NCBI RefSeq assembly: GCF_003034915.1
Contig: NZ_PZJX01000002.1
Location: 58,059 to 122,058, forward strand
Reading direction: 5' to 3'
Origin: Mesorhizobium helmanticense
Lineage (GTDB): Bacteria; Pseudomonadota; Alphaproteobacteria; Rhizobiales; Rhizobiaceae
Length of the DNA stretch: 64,000 bases
Shown: positions 30,489-40,533 of the stretch, one piece after another
Layout: every line of letters begins with the position of its first letter
How positions within the stretch are numbered: position 1 is the stretch's first letter
Program-made: the position numbers and the translations under genes
The notes under the pieces: model-generated
Seen by the model: only the letters and a program-made list of their open reading frames with translations
Databases searched by the model: none
Told to the model about the DNA's origin: nothing

Positions 30489-30518
30489 GAGGCCGCCGGC
30501 ACCAACGCCGGCGGCCTC
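30489..30518 (-). terminator. Strong intercistronic hairpin
   Basis: Perfect 12-bp stem GAGGCCGCCGGC/GCCGGCGGCCTC with loop ACCAAC, nine bases beyond the binding-protein stop and before the permease-ATPase gene. No U-run follows. It probably protects the upstream mRNA or partly stops transcription, so that the binding protein is made in excess. Confidence 0.6.
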
Positions 30519-30526
30519 ATTGCAGG

Positions 30527-31366
30527 TCAGTTCTTCTTGGGAAGATACTGCTCCGGCATCGGCGATCCAGGGAACCATTTCTGGTAGAGATCCCTCCAGG
30601 TGCCGTCTTCCATCGCCTCGTGAATGCCCTTGTTGAGCGCTTCACGGAATGCGTCGTTGCCCTTGCGGATGACAAAGCCGGCTGGCGCGTCGAAGGAGGG
30701 AATGTTTATCGCTATCTTCAAGGCCGGATAGCGCTCGCCATATTGTTTCGCCGCCTCGTAGTCGAGGAAGTGTGCGTCGACCGTGCCATTGTTGAGCGCT
30801 GCGATCGCCGAGTTGTTGTCCGGGAATTTTACCAGGTCCGTATTCTTGAAACTTTTCGCCGCATAGATCTCCTGCAGCGTGCCCTGGACGACCCCAAGGC
30901 GCTTGCCGGCCAGCCCTTCGGCACTGGTGATCTTGGCGTCCGCCGTCAGCACCGACAGGTATCCGGCCAGATAGCCATCGGAGAAATCGACGTTTTTCTT
31001 CCGCTCCGCCGTGGTGCCGATGGCGGCAACCGCGACGTCGAAGCGTTCATTGGCAACCGAGGGCATAAGGGCCGAGAATTCCTGGCCGGTGAAAGTGACC
31101 TGATCCGCCTTGAAGCCCATCCGGTTCACGACGTTGAGGAAGAACTCGATGTCGAAGCCGGTAAATTTTCCGTCCGTCGTCGCGAAGGCATACGGCTTGG
31201 CGTCGCCCATCGTGCCGACACTGATTGTCTTGGAATCGATCAGATTGTAGGGGTTGTCGCCGGCAGCCCATGCCTTGGGCAAGGACAGGGCAGTCAGCGC
31301 GATGGCGAAAATGATGGAGCCGAGGCGTTGCCGCGGGCTCGATGTGAGAAGGCCATTGATGCTCAT
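30527..31366 (-). CDS. Amino-acid-type ABC transporter periplasmic binding protein
   Basis: 279 aa family-3 (amino-acid-type) solute-binding protein. The start is the ATG after GGAGAACAACA; the longer open frame lacks a signal. A signal peptide of about 36 residues ends in 'LPKAWA', before AGDNP. The body has '[18 protein letters not shown]' and '[16 protein letters not shown]', typical of the fold, and ends '[16 protein letters not shown]'. The ligand is unknown. It is the first gene of the leftward unit controlled from the divergent region with LacI operators. Confidence 0.9.
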   Translation of the reverse strand: MSINGLLTSSPRQRLGSIIFAIALTALSLPKAWAAGDNPYNLIDSKTISVGTMGDAKPYAFATTDGKFTGFDIEFFLNVVNRMGFKADQVTFTGQEFSALMPSVANERFDVAVAAIGTTAERKKNVDFSDGYLAGYLSVLTADAKITSAEGLAGKRLGVVQGTLQEIYAAKSFKNTDLVKFPDNNSAIAALNNGTVDAHFLDYEAAKQYGERYPALKIAINIPSFDAPAGFVIRKGNDAFREALNKGIHEAMEDGTWRDLYQKWFPGSPMPEQYLPKKN

Positions 31367-31480
31367 TGTTGTTCTCCACTCTGAAGATCGGTCCGCGAGG
31401 GCGCTGAAGCTTTCACAACGGACACGCGCCAATTTTCGCTACGGCTTTCGATACGGCGCTTATGGGCGCTCTTTTCGTTG

Positions 31481-31494
31481 TGAGACCGGTCTCA
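31481..31494 (+). promoter_or_regulatory. LacI-family operator 1
   Basis: TGAGACCGGTCTCA, a perfect 14-bp palindrome of LacI-family style with central CG, between the divergent binding-protein and lacI-type genes. Confidence 0.75.
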
Positions 31495-31502
31495 ACCGGG
31501 AT

Positions 31503-31516
31503 TGAGACCGGTCTCT
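31503..31516 (+). promoter_or_regulatory. LacI-family operator 2 abutting a -35 box
   Basis: TGAGACCGGTCTCT repeats operator 1 with one end change. Centres are 22 bp apart, about two helical turns, so two dimers could bind the same face. A rightward TTGACA (31516-31521) begins on its last base, which points to autorepression of the regulator gene. Confidence 0.75.
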
Positions 31517-31575
31517 TGACATTTCTAACCACCAGATGGACCATCCGTCAACGAATTTGGAAGCGATTTTCCACG

Positions 31576-32658
31576 ATGAAACGTCCGCCTAAGGCTTCCT
31601 CCATTACCGTCAGCGACGTCGCCCGCCAGGCGAAGGTTTCGAAAGCGACAGCAGCGCGGGTCCTGGGTGGCTATGGCAGGGTAAGCAAGACCGTGCGCGC
31701 CGCCGTGCTCGAGGCTGCGAAGGCGCTCGACTATCGTCCGAACGAGCTGGCGCGCAGCATGACGACCGGACGTTCCGGCAGCATCGGGGTGGTCGTCGGC
31801 GACATCGAAAATCCGTTCTTCTCGCTGGCGGTGCGCGGCATAAGCGACGCGGCGCGTCTGTCGGGCATCAATGTCATCCTGGCCAATTCGGGCGAGCAGG
31901 TCGAAGCGGAAAAGAGTGCGATACGCGTCCTCATGGCAAAGCAGGTTGATGGTCTGATCGTCACGCCGGCCCAATCGGGAGAGATCGCGCATCTTGTGGA
32001 GGTTGCCCAGTCCGGCTGTCCCCTGGCGCTTCTTGATCGGGCATTGCCGGACCTCGATGTCGATACGGTCACGGTTGATGACCGTGACGCCGCCCTGCGC
32101 GCAACCCGCATCCTGACACGAGCCGGCCATACCAGGATCGGCTATGTAACCGCTGCGGAACTGTCGGGAGATTTCTGCGGCAACGAGTCGAGGATCAACA
32201 CGTCCAGCGTGCGTGAGCGCATTTTGGGTTTTCTCGACGCCTGCCGGGAAGCCGGCATAGAGGGAGCCGAGCGCAACATCCATTTTGGAGCCGGACGCTC
32301 CGACAGATCGCCGGCGGTGACGCATGCGCTTCTCGATCACCCCGAGCGGCCGACAGCGATCCTCGCATCCGACAGCGTCGTGGCGCTGGAGGTGTTCAAG
32401 GCCATCCGGGAATGCGGCCTGCGTATTCCGCAGGACATCTCGCTGATCACCTTCCACGACGCCGATTGGACGAGCGTGACAACGCCACCCATCACCGTCG
32501 TCGACCAACCGGTCTACGCGCTCGGCAAATGCGTCGCCGAGCTTCTGGTGCGCCGCCTGAAGGGGGATGACAGACCGCCCGAAAGGATCGTCATGCCGAC
32601 AAGGATCATCGAGCGTATGTCGGTCGGGCAATCACCGGACAGACAGACCGTTCCCTGA
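31576..32658 (+). CDS. LacI-family transcriptional regulator
   Basis: 360 aa with the LacI helix-turn-helix at residues ~10-55 ('ITVSDVARQAKVSKATAARVL', cited as ITVSDVARQA onward) followed by a hinge and periplasmic-binding-protein-like ligand domain. I start at ATG giving MKRPPKASS; the longer frame would cover both operators and the -35 box. It is divergent from the amino-acid-type importer, with twin operators between them, so it probably represses importer, oxidoreductase and itself. LacI regulators normally answer to sugars, so pairing with an amino-acid-type importer is not standard; the inducer is unknown. Confidence 0.9.
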   Translation: MKRPPKASSITVSDVARQAKVSKATAARVLGGYGRVSKTVRAAVLEAAKALDYRPNELARSMTTGRSGSIGVVVGDIENPFFSLAVRGISDAARLSGINVILANSGEQVEAEKSAIRVLMAKQVDGLIVTPAQSGEIAHLVEVAQSGCPLALLDRALPDLDVDTVTVDDRDAALRATRILTRAGHTRIGYVTAAELSGDFCGNESRINTSSVRERILGFLDACREAGIEGAERNIHFGAGRSDRSPAVTHALLDHPERPTAILASDSVVALEVFKAIRECGLRIPQDISLITFHDADWTSVTTPPITVVDQPVYALGKCVAELLVRRLKGDDRPPERIVMPTRIIERMSVGQSPDRQTVP

Positions 32659-32665
32659 CACGCAC

Positions 32666-33535
32666 TCACCGATCGTGCTTGTCGGCTTTGCGGTTGCCGA
32701 GCAGCAGTTTGCGCTCGAGATGCGCCCTGAGCTCGCCGTAATAGGCGGTCAGGAAGGCCTTGGAATCGATCGGCTCGATCTTCATGCCGATCTTGCGTCC
32801 GATCGTCTCCGCCACTGCTTTCTGCGCAAAATAATCGTCGCGGCGCAACACCTCTTCCAGCTTGTGTAGTTCGGCTATGCCATAGGCGTCGAGTTGGACC
32901 TGGCTGAACTGAAAGGCCTTGGCGACCGGATCCTGCTGCCTTGCCGACAGATCCTCCATAAGCGTGCGCTTCGGCGCTTCGACAACCCAGGTCCCTGCCA
33001 GCAGGTCGCCGATCCGCATGCGGTCGCGATTGAAAAGCGGGAACAGGGAAAAGAGCAGCGCCCATACCAACCCGAAGATCGTTGTCAGCGTATCGGCGAC
33101 GCCGGTGCCGCCGCGCGCCGCGATGATCGAAAGCGGCAGGAACACCTCGATCTCGCGCATCAGATTGCGGGCGATCACCTGATCGACCGACAGGCCGGCT
33201 CCATTGCGTGACGCGACCCTGATGCCGACGATCCGCTTGCCCGGCGTCGCGGCGCGCCGGCCGGCTTCGAAGGCGATGAAATAGACGTTGCGCAGGAAAA
33301 AGATCAGGATGATCCAGACGACGAAGAGCGGCTGCAGTTCGCCGGTGCCAAGGCCCCTCAACCCGAACAGCGCGACGATTGTGATCACGACCGCGGCCGT
33401 GGCGATGAACACCACATCGAGCAGGAAGGCGGCAGCCCGGGTGCCGGCGTCCGCCAGCTTTATCCGGAGATCGACGCCTTCAGGCGTGATCAGCGGGCGT
33501 ATGGTCGCCAGCGCGGGGCGTCTAGCTGTCGCCAT
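32666..33535 (-). CDS. RDD-family membrane protein
   Basis: 289 aa; RDD domain at residues ~20-185 beginning 'DLRIKLADAGTRAAAFLLD', with three or so membrane segments and the basic 'RRAATPGKRIVGIRV'. The C-terminal ~90 residues are a soluble, charged helical tail. RDD proteins have poorly known roles, sometimes ion exchange. It is the last of six overlapping leftward genes (14-base overlap with the SpoIIM-like gene), so a membrane role shared with MoxR/DUF58 is inferred. Confidence 0.8.
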   Translation of the reverse strand: MATARRPALATIRPLITPEGVDLRIKLADAGTRAAAFLLDVVFIATAAVVITIVALFGLRGLGTGELQPLFVVWIILIFFLRNVYFIAFEAGRRAATPGKRIVGIRVASRNGAGLSVDQVIARNLMREIEVFLPLSIIAARGGTGVADTLTTIFGLVWALLFSLFPLFNRDRMRIGDLLAGTWVVEAPKRTLMEDLSARQQDPVAKAFQFSQVQLDAYGIAELHKLEEVLRRDDYFAQKAVAETIGRKIGMKIEPIDSKAFLTAYYGELRAHLERKLLLGNRKADKHDR

Positions 33536-34553
33536 TCTTCACCGCCCGGAACAGGTAGAAATAGCCGATCCACAGCGCCAGCATGCCGCCGCCGACGGCA
33601 TAGCGCGTGGCATCGCTGGTGATCGTCTGCCTGCCGATGCCTTCGAGCAGCCCGGCAAACAGCAGCATGACCGAAACACCGACCATCGCAGTCGCCGCCA
33701 CGCGCCCGGCATGGGCCGCCGCCGCCATACGGGTCAACTCGCCGGGAAAGGCGATGCGCGTGCCGATGCGCATGCCAGCAGCGCCGGCCAGCGCGATGGC
33801 GAACAATTCGGTGGTGCCGTGAATGGCCAGCCAGCCGCCGAGTTCCATGCCAAGCCCCTTTGCCCAATAGACTTGGAACATCGCGCCCAGCATGCAGCCG
33901 TTGAACAGCATCAGCAGCACCGTCGGCACCGCAAAGGCGAAGCCAAGCGCAAAGGCCAGGATCGCGACCTGGACATTGTGCGTGAAAAGATAGGCGGCAA
34001 AACCCGACAGGAAACCATTGTCGCCGTCATAGAGCATCCCGCGCAGGAACTCGGCCGAAGCATCGGGGCCGCGGCCTCCCGCCAGGCCAGACGGAATGAT
34101 CGCGTCGAACCAATCCTTGTCGGACGCCACCAGCCAGGCGCCGACGCCGATGCCGACAAACATCAGCGCGAGCGACACCAGTGTCTCGCGCCACAGATCG
34201 CGGATGGCCGCGGGCCAGTCGTGCAGGAAGAAATCGGCGATGCGCTGTCCAAGCCCGCGGCGTGCACCGTAGAGATAGAAATAACCCCGCAGCGACAGCG
34301 ATTCGAGATAGGCAACCAATGCGGCGTCGAGAGAGGTCGCTCTGGCCACCGAAAGGGAAGACAGCGCCGACCGGTAGAGCACCGGCAGTGACAGCAGCTC
34401 TTCTTCCGACAGCGTTCGCGGCGCGCGCTTCTCGACCCGGGCGAGAAGCGCCTCCAACGCCTTCCAGTCGGCCTCGCGCTCCCGACGGAAGCTGGCGAGC
34501 GACTGGCGTACGGCATTACCGCGTACGGCATTGCCGGTCACTGGCGCGTTCAC
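33522..34553 (-). CDS. SpoIIM-family (stage II sporulation protein M) membrane protein
   Basis: 343 aa with a charged N-terminal helix bundle (residues 15-110, 'REREADWKALEALLARVE') and a multi-helix membrane part from ~120 containing the family's 'GMELGGWLAIHGTTELFAI' glycine-histidine block. Homologues in non-spore-formers sit with MoxR and DUF58 genes, as here; no molecular function is established. ATGA overlap with DUF58 upstream. The N-terminus shows a small direct repeat (GNAVRGNAVR). Confidence 0.82.
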   Translation of the reverse strand: MNAPVTGNAVRGNAVRQSLASFRREREADWKALEALLARVEKRAPRTLSEEELLSLPVLYRSALSSLSVARATSLDAALVAYLESLSLRGYFYLYGARRGLGQRIADFFLHDWPAAIRDLWRETLVSLALMFVGIGVGAWLVASDKDWFDAIIPSGLAGGRGPDASAEFLRGMLYDGDNGFLSGFAAYLFTHNVQVAILAFALGFAFAVPTVLLMLFNGCMLGAMFQVYWAKGLGMELGGWLAIHGTTELFAIALAGAAGMRIGTRIAFPGELTRMAAAAHAGRVAATAMVGVSVMLLFAGLLEGIGRQTITSDATRYAVGGGMLALWIGYFYLFRAVKNGDS

Positions 34554-35856
34554 AACAGATCCTCCTGCTTGAACTGCAGATAGCGCTCGACCAGCGCCGG
34601 CCCCAGTCTTTGATGGTTGGCCTCGATCACATGCGCGCCAAGCAGCCGCAGCCGGCCGATGACAACCTGCCTTTCGCGCAGCAGCCCGCCGGCGACGACG
34701 GCGCGCGCCACATCCTCGCCGGACTTAGGCGGCATGTCGGCCAGGGTCTCCAGCTCGACATCCCTCATCAGCATGAACAGCACCAGATGCCGCTCGGTGA
34801 GCCGGCCAACGGTGCGCAGCATCAACTCCGCGCTGATCGGATCGACGAAGTCGGTGAAGATGATCACCAGAGAGCGCCGGTCGAGCCGCCCCGCGAGCGT
34901 GGTCAGCGCCAGCGTGAAGTTGGTCTCCTCGCTGGAATAGTCGATCTCCGCCGCCAGCTTCTGGATCATTGCAAAGCTGGCGGAGCCGCGCACCGCGCCG
35001 CTGGCAATGCGTGGCCGCGCATCGAAGCCGAACAGGCTGACCATGTCGCCGCCCTTCAGCGCGATGAACGCCGACAGCAAGGCGGCGGTCACGGCCCGGT
35101 CCACCTTCGGCACGCCGTCGACCGGCTCGCACATCAGGCGTCCGCTGTCGATGGCCAGCACGATGTTGTTGTTTTCCTCGATGCGGAACTCGCGCGCCAG
35201 CAGCTTGCCGTGGCGGGCGCTGCGCTTCCAGTCGATCATCCGCCGGCCCATGCCGGGCTGATAGTCCTTGAGCGCCTCGAATTCCCGGCCCTGGCCGGCC
35301 CGGCGCTGTGCGTGGCCGTCGGGCAGGGCTTCGCGCTGCAGCAGCGTGATGGCCTGTTCGCGTGCATCACTGACGTCGGGCAGCACTGCAACCTTGCTTT
35401 CCATAGGCAGGACGACCTGGTTCCAGACCAGTCCGAACGGTCCGCGCCAGCGCAGCCACAGACGGTCGAAGCTGGCCATGCCGCGCCGCAGCGCCCGGAA
35501 CCGAAGGTCGAGCGACCCGCCATCGCCGGTTGGGGTCAGCGCCCCACCGGTGCCGTTCAGCGGCGCCAGGCGTTCATCATGGCCGACACGCGCTTGCAGG
35601 GCGCGCGGCCGGCCCGGAAAACGCGCGGCGACGTGGACGGTGAACTCTCCGCCGATGCCGACTTGCGACGGCGCGTCGAGGCTGGCAGCCAGCGATGCCC
35701 GCCCGCGTCCCGCCGCTGCGTCCACCGCCAGGAAGGCGAGCAGCAGGCAGATCCACAGCAATCCAAGATACCAGAGCGACGGCAGCGCCAGCGCCACCAG
35801 CAGGGCCGGCACCGCGCCTGCCGCCGCCGCCCACACCGCTCGGCCGCTTGGATAGA

Positions 35857-35860
<4 letters not shown>
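34550..35860 (-). CDS. DUF58 domain protein
   Basis: 436 aa. Two hydrophobic segments lie at residues ~8-48, then a beta-rich region, then DUF58 with the defining 'YQPGMGRRMIDWKRSARHG' near residues 198-216. The C-terminal half has a von Willebrand A-like layout, including an 'AIDSGRLM' metal-site-like turn. DUF58 proteins are regular partners of MoxR AAA+ ATPases and are proposed to be their adaptor or client. Overlaps the MoxR gene by 4 bases. Confidence 0.85.
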
Positions 35861-36799
<939 letters not shown>

Positions 36800-36813
<14 letters not shown>

Positions 36814-37999
36814 TAAGCCTCCTTGCCGTCCAGTCGTGCAGCCGCTCCGCTGCCTCGTTCATTTGCGTCAGGTTTTTCGCCTCGCCGGCGGCTTGCGCCC
36901 GCGTGGTGAATCCCTTGGTCTCATCCTTGTCGCGGGAATCGAGCCAATGGTCGAGCGCTTCTCCTTGCAACCCCTGCGGTGCGCCAAGCAGTGCGCCGGC
37001 GCGCACCCGTGCCAGGGCCGCGTAGCGGTCTCCCAGTTCCTCCAGCCGCCCGGCGCGCCGCAACAGCATCGCCGTCGTGTCCACCAGCGCGCGCTTGCCG
37101 AAGGCAATGGCGCGCGATTCGGCACGCGCAGGGCCGAAACGCCCAAGGCCATGCAGGAACGCCAGCGCCGCCGCGATCAGGATCGTGAAGGTCAGCGCCA
37201 GGAACGGCGGCTCGACCAGAAGCTTGGCGAGATCGTATTTGCGGCCCGCCCCATGCAGCGTCAGATCGAACATGACCGGACCGCTTTCAGGCTGGAGCAA
37301 GGCGATCAGGCCGAGCGCCGCCGCTGCCTTTTCGGGGTCCTTGAGGCCTGCATTGTTGATCAGGTCGGGGTCGGTCAGGATGTAGAACGGCTTGTCCTCG
37401 ACTTCGGTGAGCACAGCCTTGTCATTGCCGGCTGCTATGAGTGGCTGCTCGTCGGCCACCCACTGCAATTCGTCGGGTGCGGCAACCTTGTTGCCGTCGA
37501 TGTCGAGTTGCTGCGTCGTGCCTTGGCCGACGCCGATCTTCGCATTGGCGATCCGGCCGAGCCAAGCGTTGATCACCGAATCTGGCAGCCGCTCCTTCTT
37601 CATCTCCCATCCCTCGTGCTGCCACAACGGCATGGTCTGCCATTTGGGCAGCACGAAGAGCGTGGCCAGCTCCTCACGAAGCTCGATGATGCGGCCGAGC
37701 GCTTCGGGATCGCTGTCGGGCGAAATGGTGACGATCAGCAAGGCAGGATCGGCCAGGTCGCTTTCGTTGCGCGCCATGGAAGGTGAATCGCCGGTCAGGC
37801 GCAGCCATTTCACCAGCCCTGCATAACCCGTGCCGCCGCTGGACAGCGGCGTCGGCCCACCATCGCTGGGTTGCCGAAAGTCGGGAGCATAGGTGGACAG
37901 CAGGAAGAAACCCGCCGCTGCGAGCAGGCTGGCGAAAATCCCCCAGAACAGCGTTCTTCGATTGAACGGTGCCTGCGCCTCGATCGCCGGTACGCTCAT
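36800..37999 (-). CDS. DUF4350 domain membrane protein
   Basis: 399 aa. One membrane helix near residues 15-36 precedes the DUF4350 region, which has a Rossmann-like beginning 'YAGLVKWLRLTGDSPSMAR' and 'LIVTISPDSD'. A second hydrophobic segment lies near residue 270 ('FLALTFTILIAAALAFLHG'), with a cytosolic C-terminus. Conserved in MoxR-DUF58 clusters but of unknown function; overlap by 4 bases with the DUF4129 gene. Confidence 0.75.
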
Positions 38000-38706
38000 G
38001 CCCAGGCATCCCGGAAGGCGAAGCGCTCATAGGCGCCGCGCGCCTGTTGCCAGCCTTCGGCGCCGACCGGCCGGCGCGCGAACAGCGCTGCCTCGACGAT
38101 GCGGGCGATCTCGGTGAAGGCGAGGCGCGCTCGTGCCGGCAGGGAAGGGGCGTTGGCGATGTCGCGCGCCGTCAGCGACGGGCGCAGGAAATCGGGCAGG
38201 CGTCCAGCGATGTCGGCAACGCTGCGGCGAAGCAGGAGATGGACCGCTTCGTCATAGTCGCCCCGCGCCGCCAGCGCGTCGGCCTCCGACAGCAGGATCT
38301 GCGCCGCGCCGGCATCGGGGTGCCACGCCTCCTTCGCCTCGATCTCGTGTTCGGTCCGCCGCCAGGGCAGGCGCCAGGCGACACCTTTCACCTCGAGGAC
38401 AATCAGCAGCAGGATGATCGCGGCTCCCGATATCACCGCCCCCCAGAACAGATAGATCATGTAGGGGCCGAGCCAGGACAACAGGTCTGCCAAAGGTTTC
38501 AGCCATTCCGGCGGTTTGGGCGGCACATAGGCCGGCAGATCGAACTGGATCGAATCGTCCGCAAGCAACTGCTTGTGCAGTTCCGCCAGCTCCCCGATGT
38601 CCGGCCCTGCCGCTGCCACTTCGCCGCTCCCCCACGCAACCTGCGGTTCCGCGGACACTGGCAATGCTGCAAGACAATTGCAAGCGCGTCCAACCACAAG
38701 TATCAA
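37996..38706 (-). CDS. DUF4129 domain membrane protein
   Basis: 236 aa. An N-terminal secretion-like segment and a membrane helix near residues 80-105 ('YMIYLFWGAVISGAAIILLL') are followed by a soluble C-terminal DUF4129 region. That region holds 'YDEAVHLLLRRSVADIAGRLPDF' (cited from YDEAVH to LPDF). First gene of the six-gene unit. The start is uncertain: the open frame begins at a TTG, with a GTG three codons later. It is divergent from the membrane protein at 38762 across a 55-base gap. Confidence 0.75.
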   Translation of the reverse strand: MILVVGRACNCLAALPVSAEPQVAWGSGEVAAAGPDIGELAELHKQLLADDSIQFDLPAYVPPKPPEWLKPLADLLSWLGPYMIYLFWGAVISGAAIILLLIVLEVKGVAWRLPWRRTEHEIEAKEAWHPDAGAAQILLSEADALAARGDYDEAVHLLLRRSVADIAGRLPDFLRPSLTARDIANAPSLPARARLAFTEIARIVEAALFARRPVGAEGWQQARGAYERFAFRDAWA

Positions 38707-38761
38707 TCTTGGCGACTTATACTTTCTGATTTCAGATATCTATAAGCAGGGGGTAATATAT

Positions 38762-39526
38762 ATGGCTTCAATCGCGAGCGAGCGCCCGGACAAGTTCCGC
38801 ATCGGCAGGGTTTTCAACGACAGTTTTGCGGTCATCAGCCGAAATCCCGTTCTTTGCCTCGGGCTGGCAGTGCTGTTTTCAGGTTTGCCGACGCTCCTCT
38901 ACCAGCTTTGGATCTGGCAATCGGTGAGCGACATCGGAATAGTCGCCCCGGAATTCTCGGCCCAACGCGCTACTGCCACGGTCGTTGCCGTGCTGGTTTC
39001 CATGGTCCTGGCCGCGATTTTACAGGCGGCATTGGTGCGCGCGGCCATCGAGGATCTGAACGGCAAGCGGCCTGCAATAGGCGATTGTATCGGCACGGCG
39101 CTCTCGCTCCTGCTGCCGGTGATAGGCATTGCGGTGCTGGTCACGCTTGGCGCGGGACTGGGCTTCATGCTCCTCATCGTTCCCGGCATCATATTGTGGC
39201 TTCGCTGGTCGGTCGCGGTGCCGGCTCTGGTTCAGGAGCGGTTGGGGGTGTTCGGCAGCATGAAGCGCAGCCGCGACCTCACCAAGGGCAGCCGTTGGGC
39301 ACTGTTCGGATTCTGGATCATCCTGATCATCGCCGCGATCGCCATCCAGCTTGTGCTCAGCCAACTCGTCGCGATCTTCGGCATGACCGTGGCTCTCATC
39401 CTGGACGCGCTTGTGACATCAGTCGTGTCCGTGGTGACATCGGTCGCCCCGGCGGTCAGCTATGTCGAACTGCGCGAAGTCAAGGAAGGCACCAGCGTCA
39501 ACGAACTGGCGGAAATCTTCTCCTAG
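38762..39526 (+). CDS. Polytopic membrane protein of unknown function
   Basis: 254 aa with about five to six hydrophobic segments separated by short charged loops. It resembles the YciC/glycerophosphodiesterase-membrane-domain type in general layout, starting 'FRIGRVFNDSFAVISRNPV' and carrying 'LRWSVAVPALVQERLGVFGS' followed by a basic 'KRSRDLTKGSRW' loop. The ATG follows GGGGG; the longer frame upstream is antisense to DUF4129. Divergent from the MoxR operon with a 55-base AT-rich gap holding the promoters. No specific function can be assigned. Confidence 0.75.
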   Translation: MASIASERPDKFRIGRVFNDSFAVISRNPVLCLGLAVLFSGLPTLLYQLWIWQSVSDIGIVAPEFSAQRATATVVAVLVSMVLAAILQAALVRAAIEDLNGKRPAIGDCIGTALSLLLPVIGIAVLVTLGAGLGFMLLIVPGIILWLRWSVAVPALVQERLGVFGSMKRSRDLTKGSRWALFGFWIILIIAAIAIQLVLSQLVAIFGMTVALILDALVTSVVSVVTSVAPAVSYVELREVKEGTSVNELAEIFS

Positions 39527-39541
39527 CGGGCCGATCGACCA

Positions 39542-39588
39542 CATCATGCCCGTCTGCCACACCATGCCCGACTACCACATCATGAACG
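39542..39588. repeat. Short tandem repeat, 18-bp unit
   Basis: About 2.6 copies: CATCATGCCCGTCTGCCA, CACCATGCCCGACTACCA and CATCATGAACG. It lies just after the membrane-protein stop and across the end of a small leftward frame. Confidence 0.5.
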
Positions 39589-39808
39589 AGGCGACGTTCG
39601 CGTCGGAAACCTTGCCGGCGCTGACATCGGCCATCGCCTGATCGACGATGGCCACGCCCTCGGTCACCGGCATGAATTCGAGCACATTGGCCTTCAGCTT
39701 GCCGATCTGGGCGATGGTGGCCGCGTCGCGCTCGCGCAGGCTGAGATTGCTTATGAAGCCTTCTCCGTCTGTTGCACAGGCAAGGCGTCGGCGAGGCGGT
39801 TCGCCCAT
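39572..39808 (-). CDS. Small hypothetical protein, doubtful
   Basis: 78-codon frame whose first 20 codons overlap the N-formylglutamate amidohydrolase gene. The rest (about 56 codons after 'SNLSLRERDAATIAQIGK') has coding-like composition and includes 'LEFMPVTEGVAIVDQAMADV'. Its end falls in an 18-bp tandem repeat. I do not recognise a family. It could be a small fifth gene of the RpiR operon, or the remaining piece of a longer gene. Confidence 0.35.
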   Translation of the reverse strand: MGEPPRRRLACATDGEGFISNLSLRERDAATIAQIGKLKANVLEFMPVTEGVAIVDQAMADVSAGKVSDANVASFMMW

Positions 39809-40533
39809 GCCTCGATGTCCGGGCGGCTCGCCAACAGGTCCTGCCTGATCTCGATGAGTACGGCGGGGATACCGCGATCGTCGCCATGGATCGGTACGGC
39901 GTAGTCGGCGTCGCGGCTGATCACGTAGGGCACGTTGGCCGCGACGTTGAGCGTGCCGTCGCGGCGCAGACCTTCAAGGATTGTTTCGCCAAATTCGCCA
40001 GCGCGGTCGTAAAGCACGCCGGCATGCCAGGGCCGGGCAATCCCGAGGAAGACCGGCGTGAAAGAGTGGATCGTCGCGATCCGTGTCGGCCTGCCGTCCT
40101 TCGCGCGGCGGTCGAGATGCGCGGCCACCCGGTCATGAAACGGGGTGAACATGATTGCGGCGCGCCGTTCGCGCTCGGCCGCGTCAAGCCCGACATTACC
40201 GGGAATCTCGGTGTCCTCGGACAGCACCGGAATGCTGCCGCTAGTCCCGAGCGGCCGGTTGAGGTCGATCAGCAGCCTCGAATAACTGCTGAGGAAAGCT
40301 GGCGCGTCGAGCAATGCCGACAGCAACCGCGTCACCTCGGCGGCGCCGATATCCCAGGCGATATGGCGCTGCAGATGGCTGGTATCGAGCCCAAGCTGGC
40401 TATATTCGACCGGCATATGGTTTGACGCGTGCTCGCACAAAAACACGATATCGGAGCGCCCGTTCTCGTTGAGCACCTCGACGGCTGCCGGCCAACCTTT
40501 CTCAGGCCCGGTTTCATGCTGGAAGGCCATCAA
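39751..40533 (-). CDS. N-formylglutamate amidohydrolase family protein
   Basis: 260 aa. 'IVFLCEHASNHMP' near residues 29-41 is the conserved metal-binding start of the family; 'SRLLIDLNRP' and 'TIHSFTPVF' follow. Family members remove formyl groups from N-formyl-glutamate or relatives. It is distinct from hutG and belongs to the operon with a glutamine-synthetase-like gene (4-base overlap), so its true substrate may be another N-formyl or gamma-glutamyl compound. Two candidate starts, ATGATG. Confidence 0.85.
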   Translation of the reverse strand: MMAFQHETGPEKGWPAAVEVLNENGRSDIVFLCEHASNHMPVEYSQLGLDTSHLQRHIAWDIGAAEVTRLLSALLDAPAFLSSYSRLLIDLNRPLGTSGSIPVLSEDTEIPGNVGLDAAERERRAAIMFTPFHDRVAAHLDRRAKDGRPTRIATIHSFTPVFLGIARPWHAGVLYDRAGEFGETILEGLRRDGTLNVAANVPYVISRDADYAVPIHGDDRGIPAVLIEIRQDLLASRPDIEAWANRLADALPVQQTEKAS

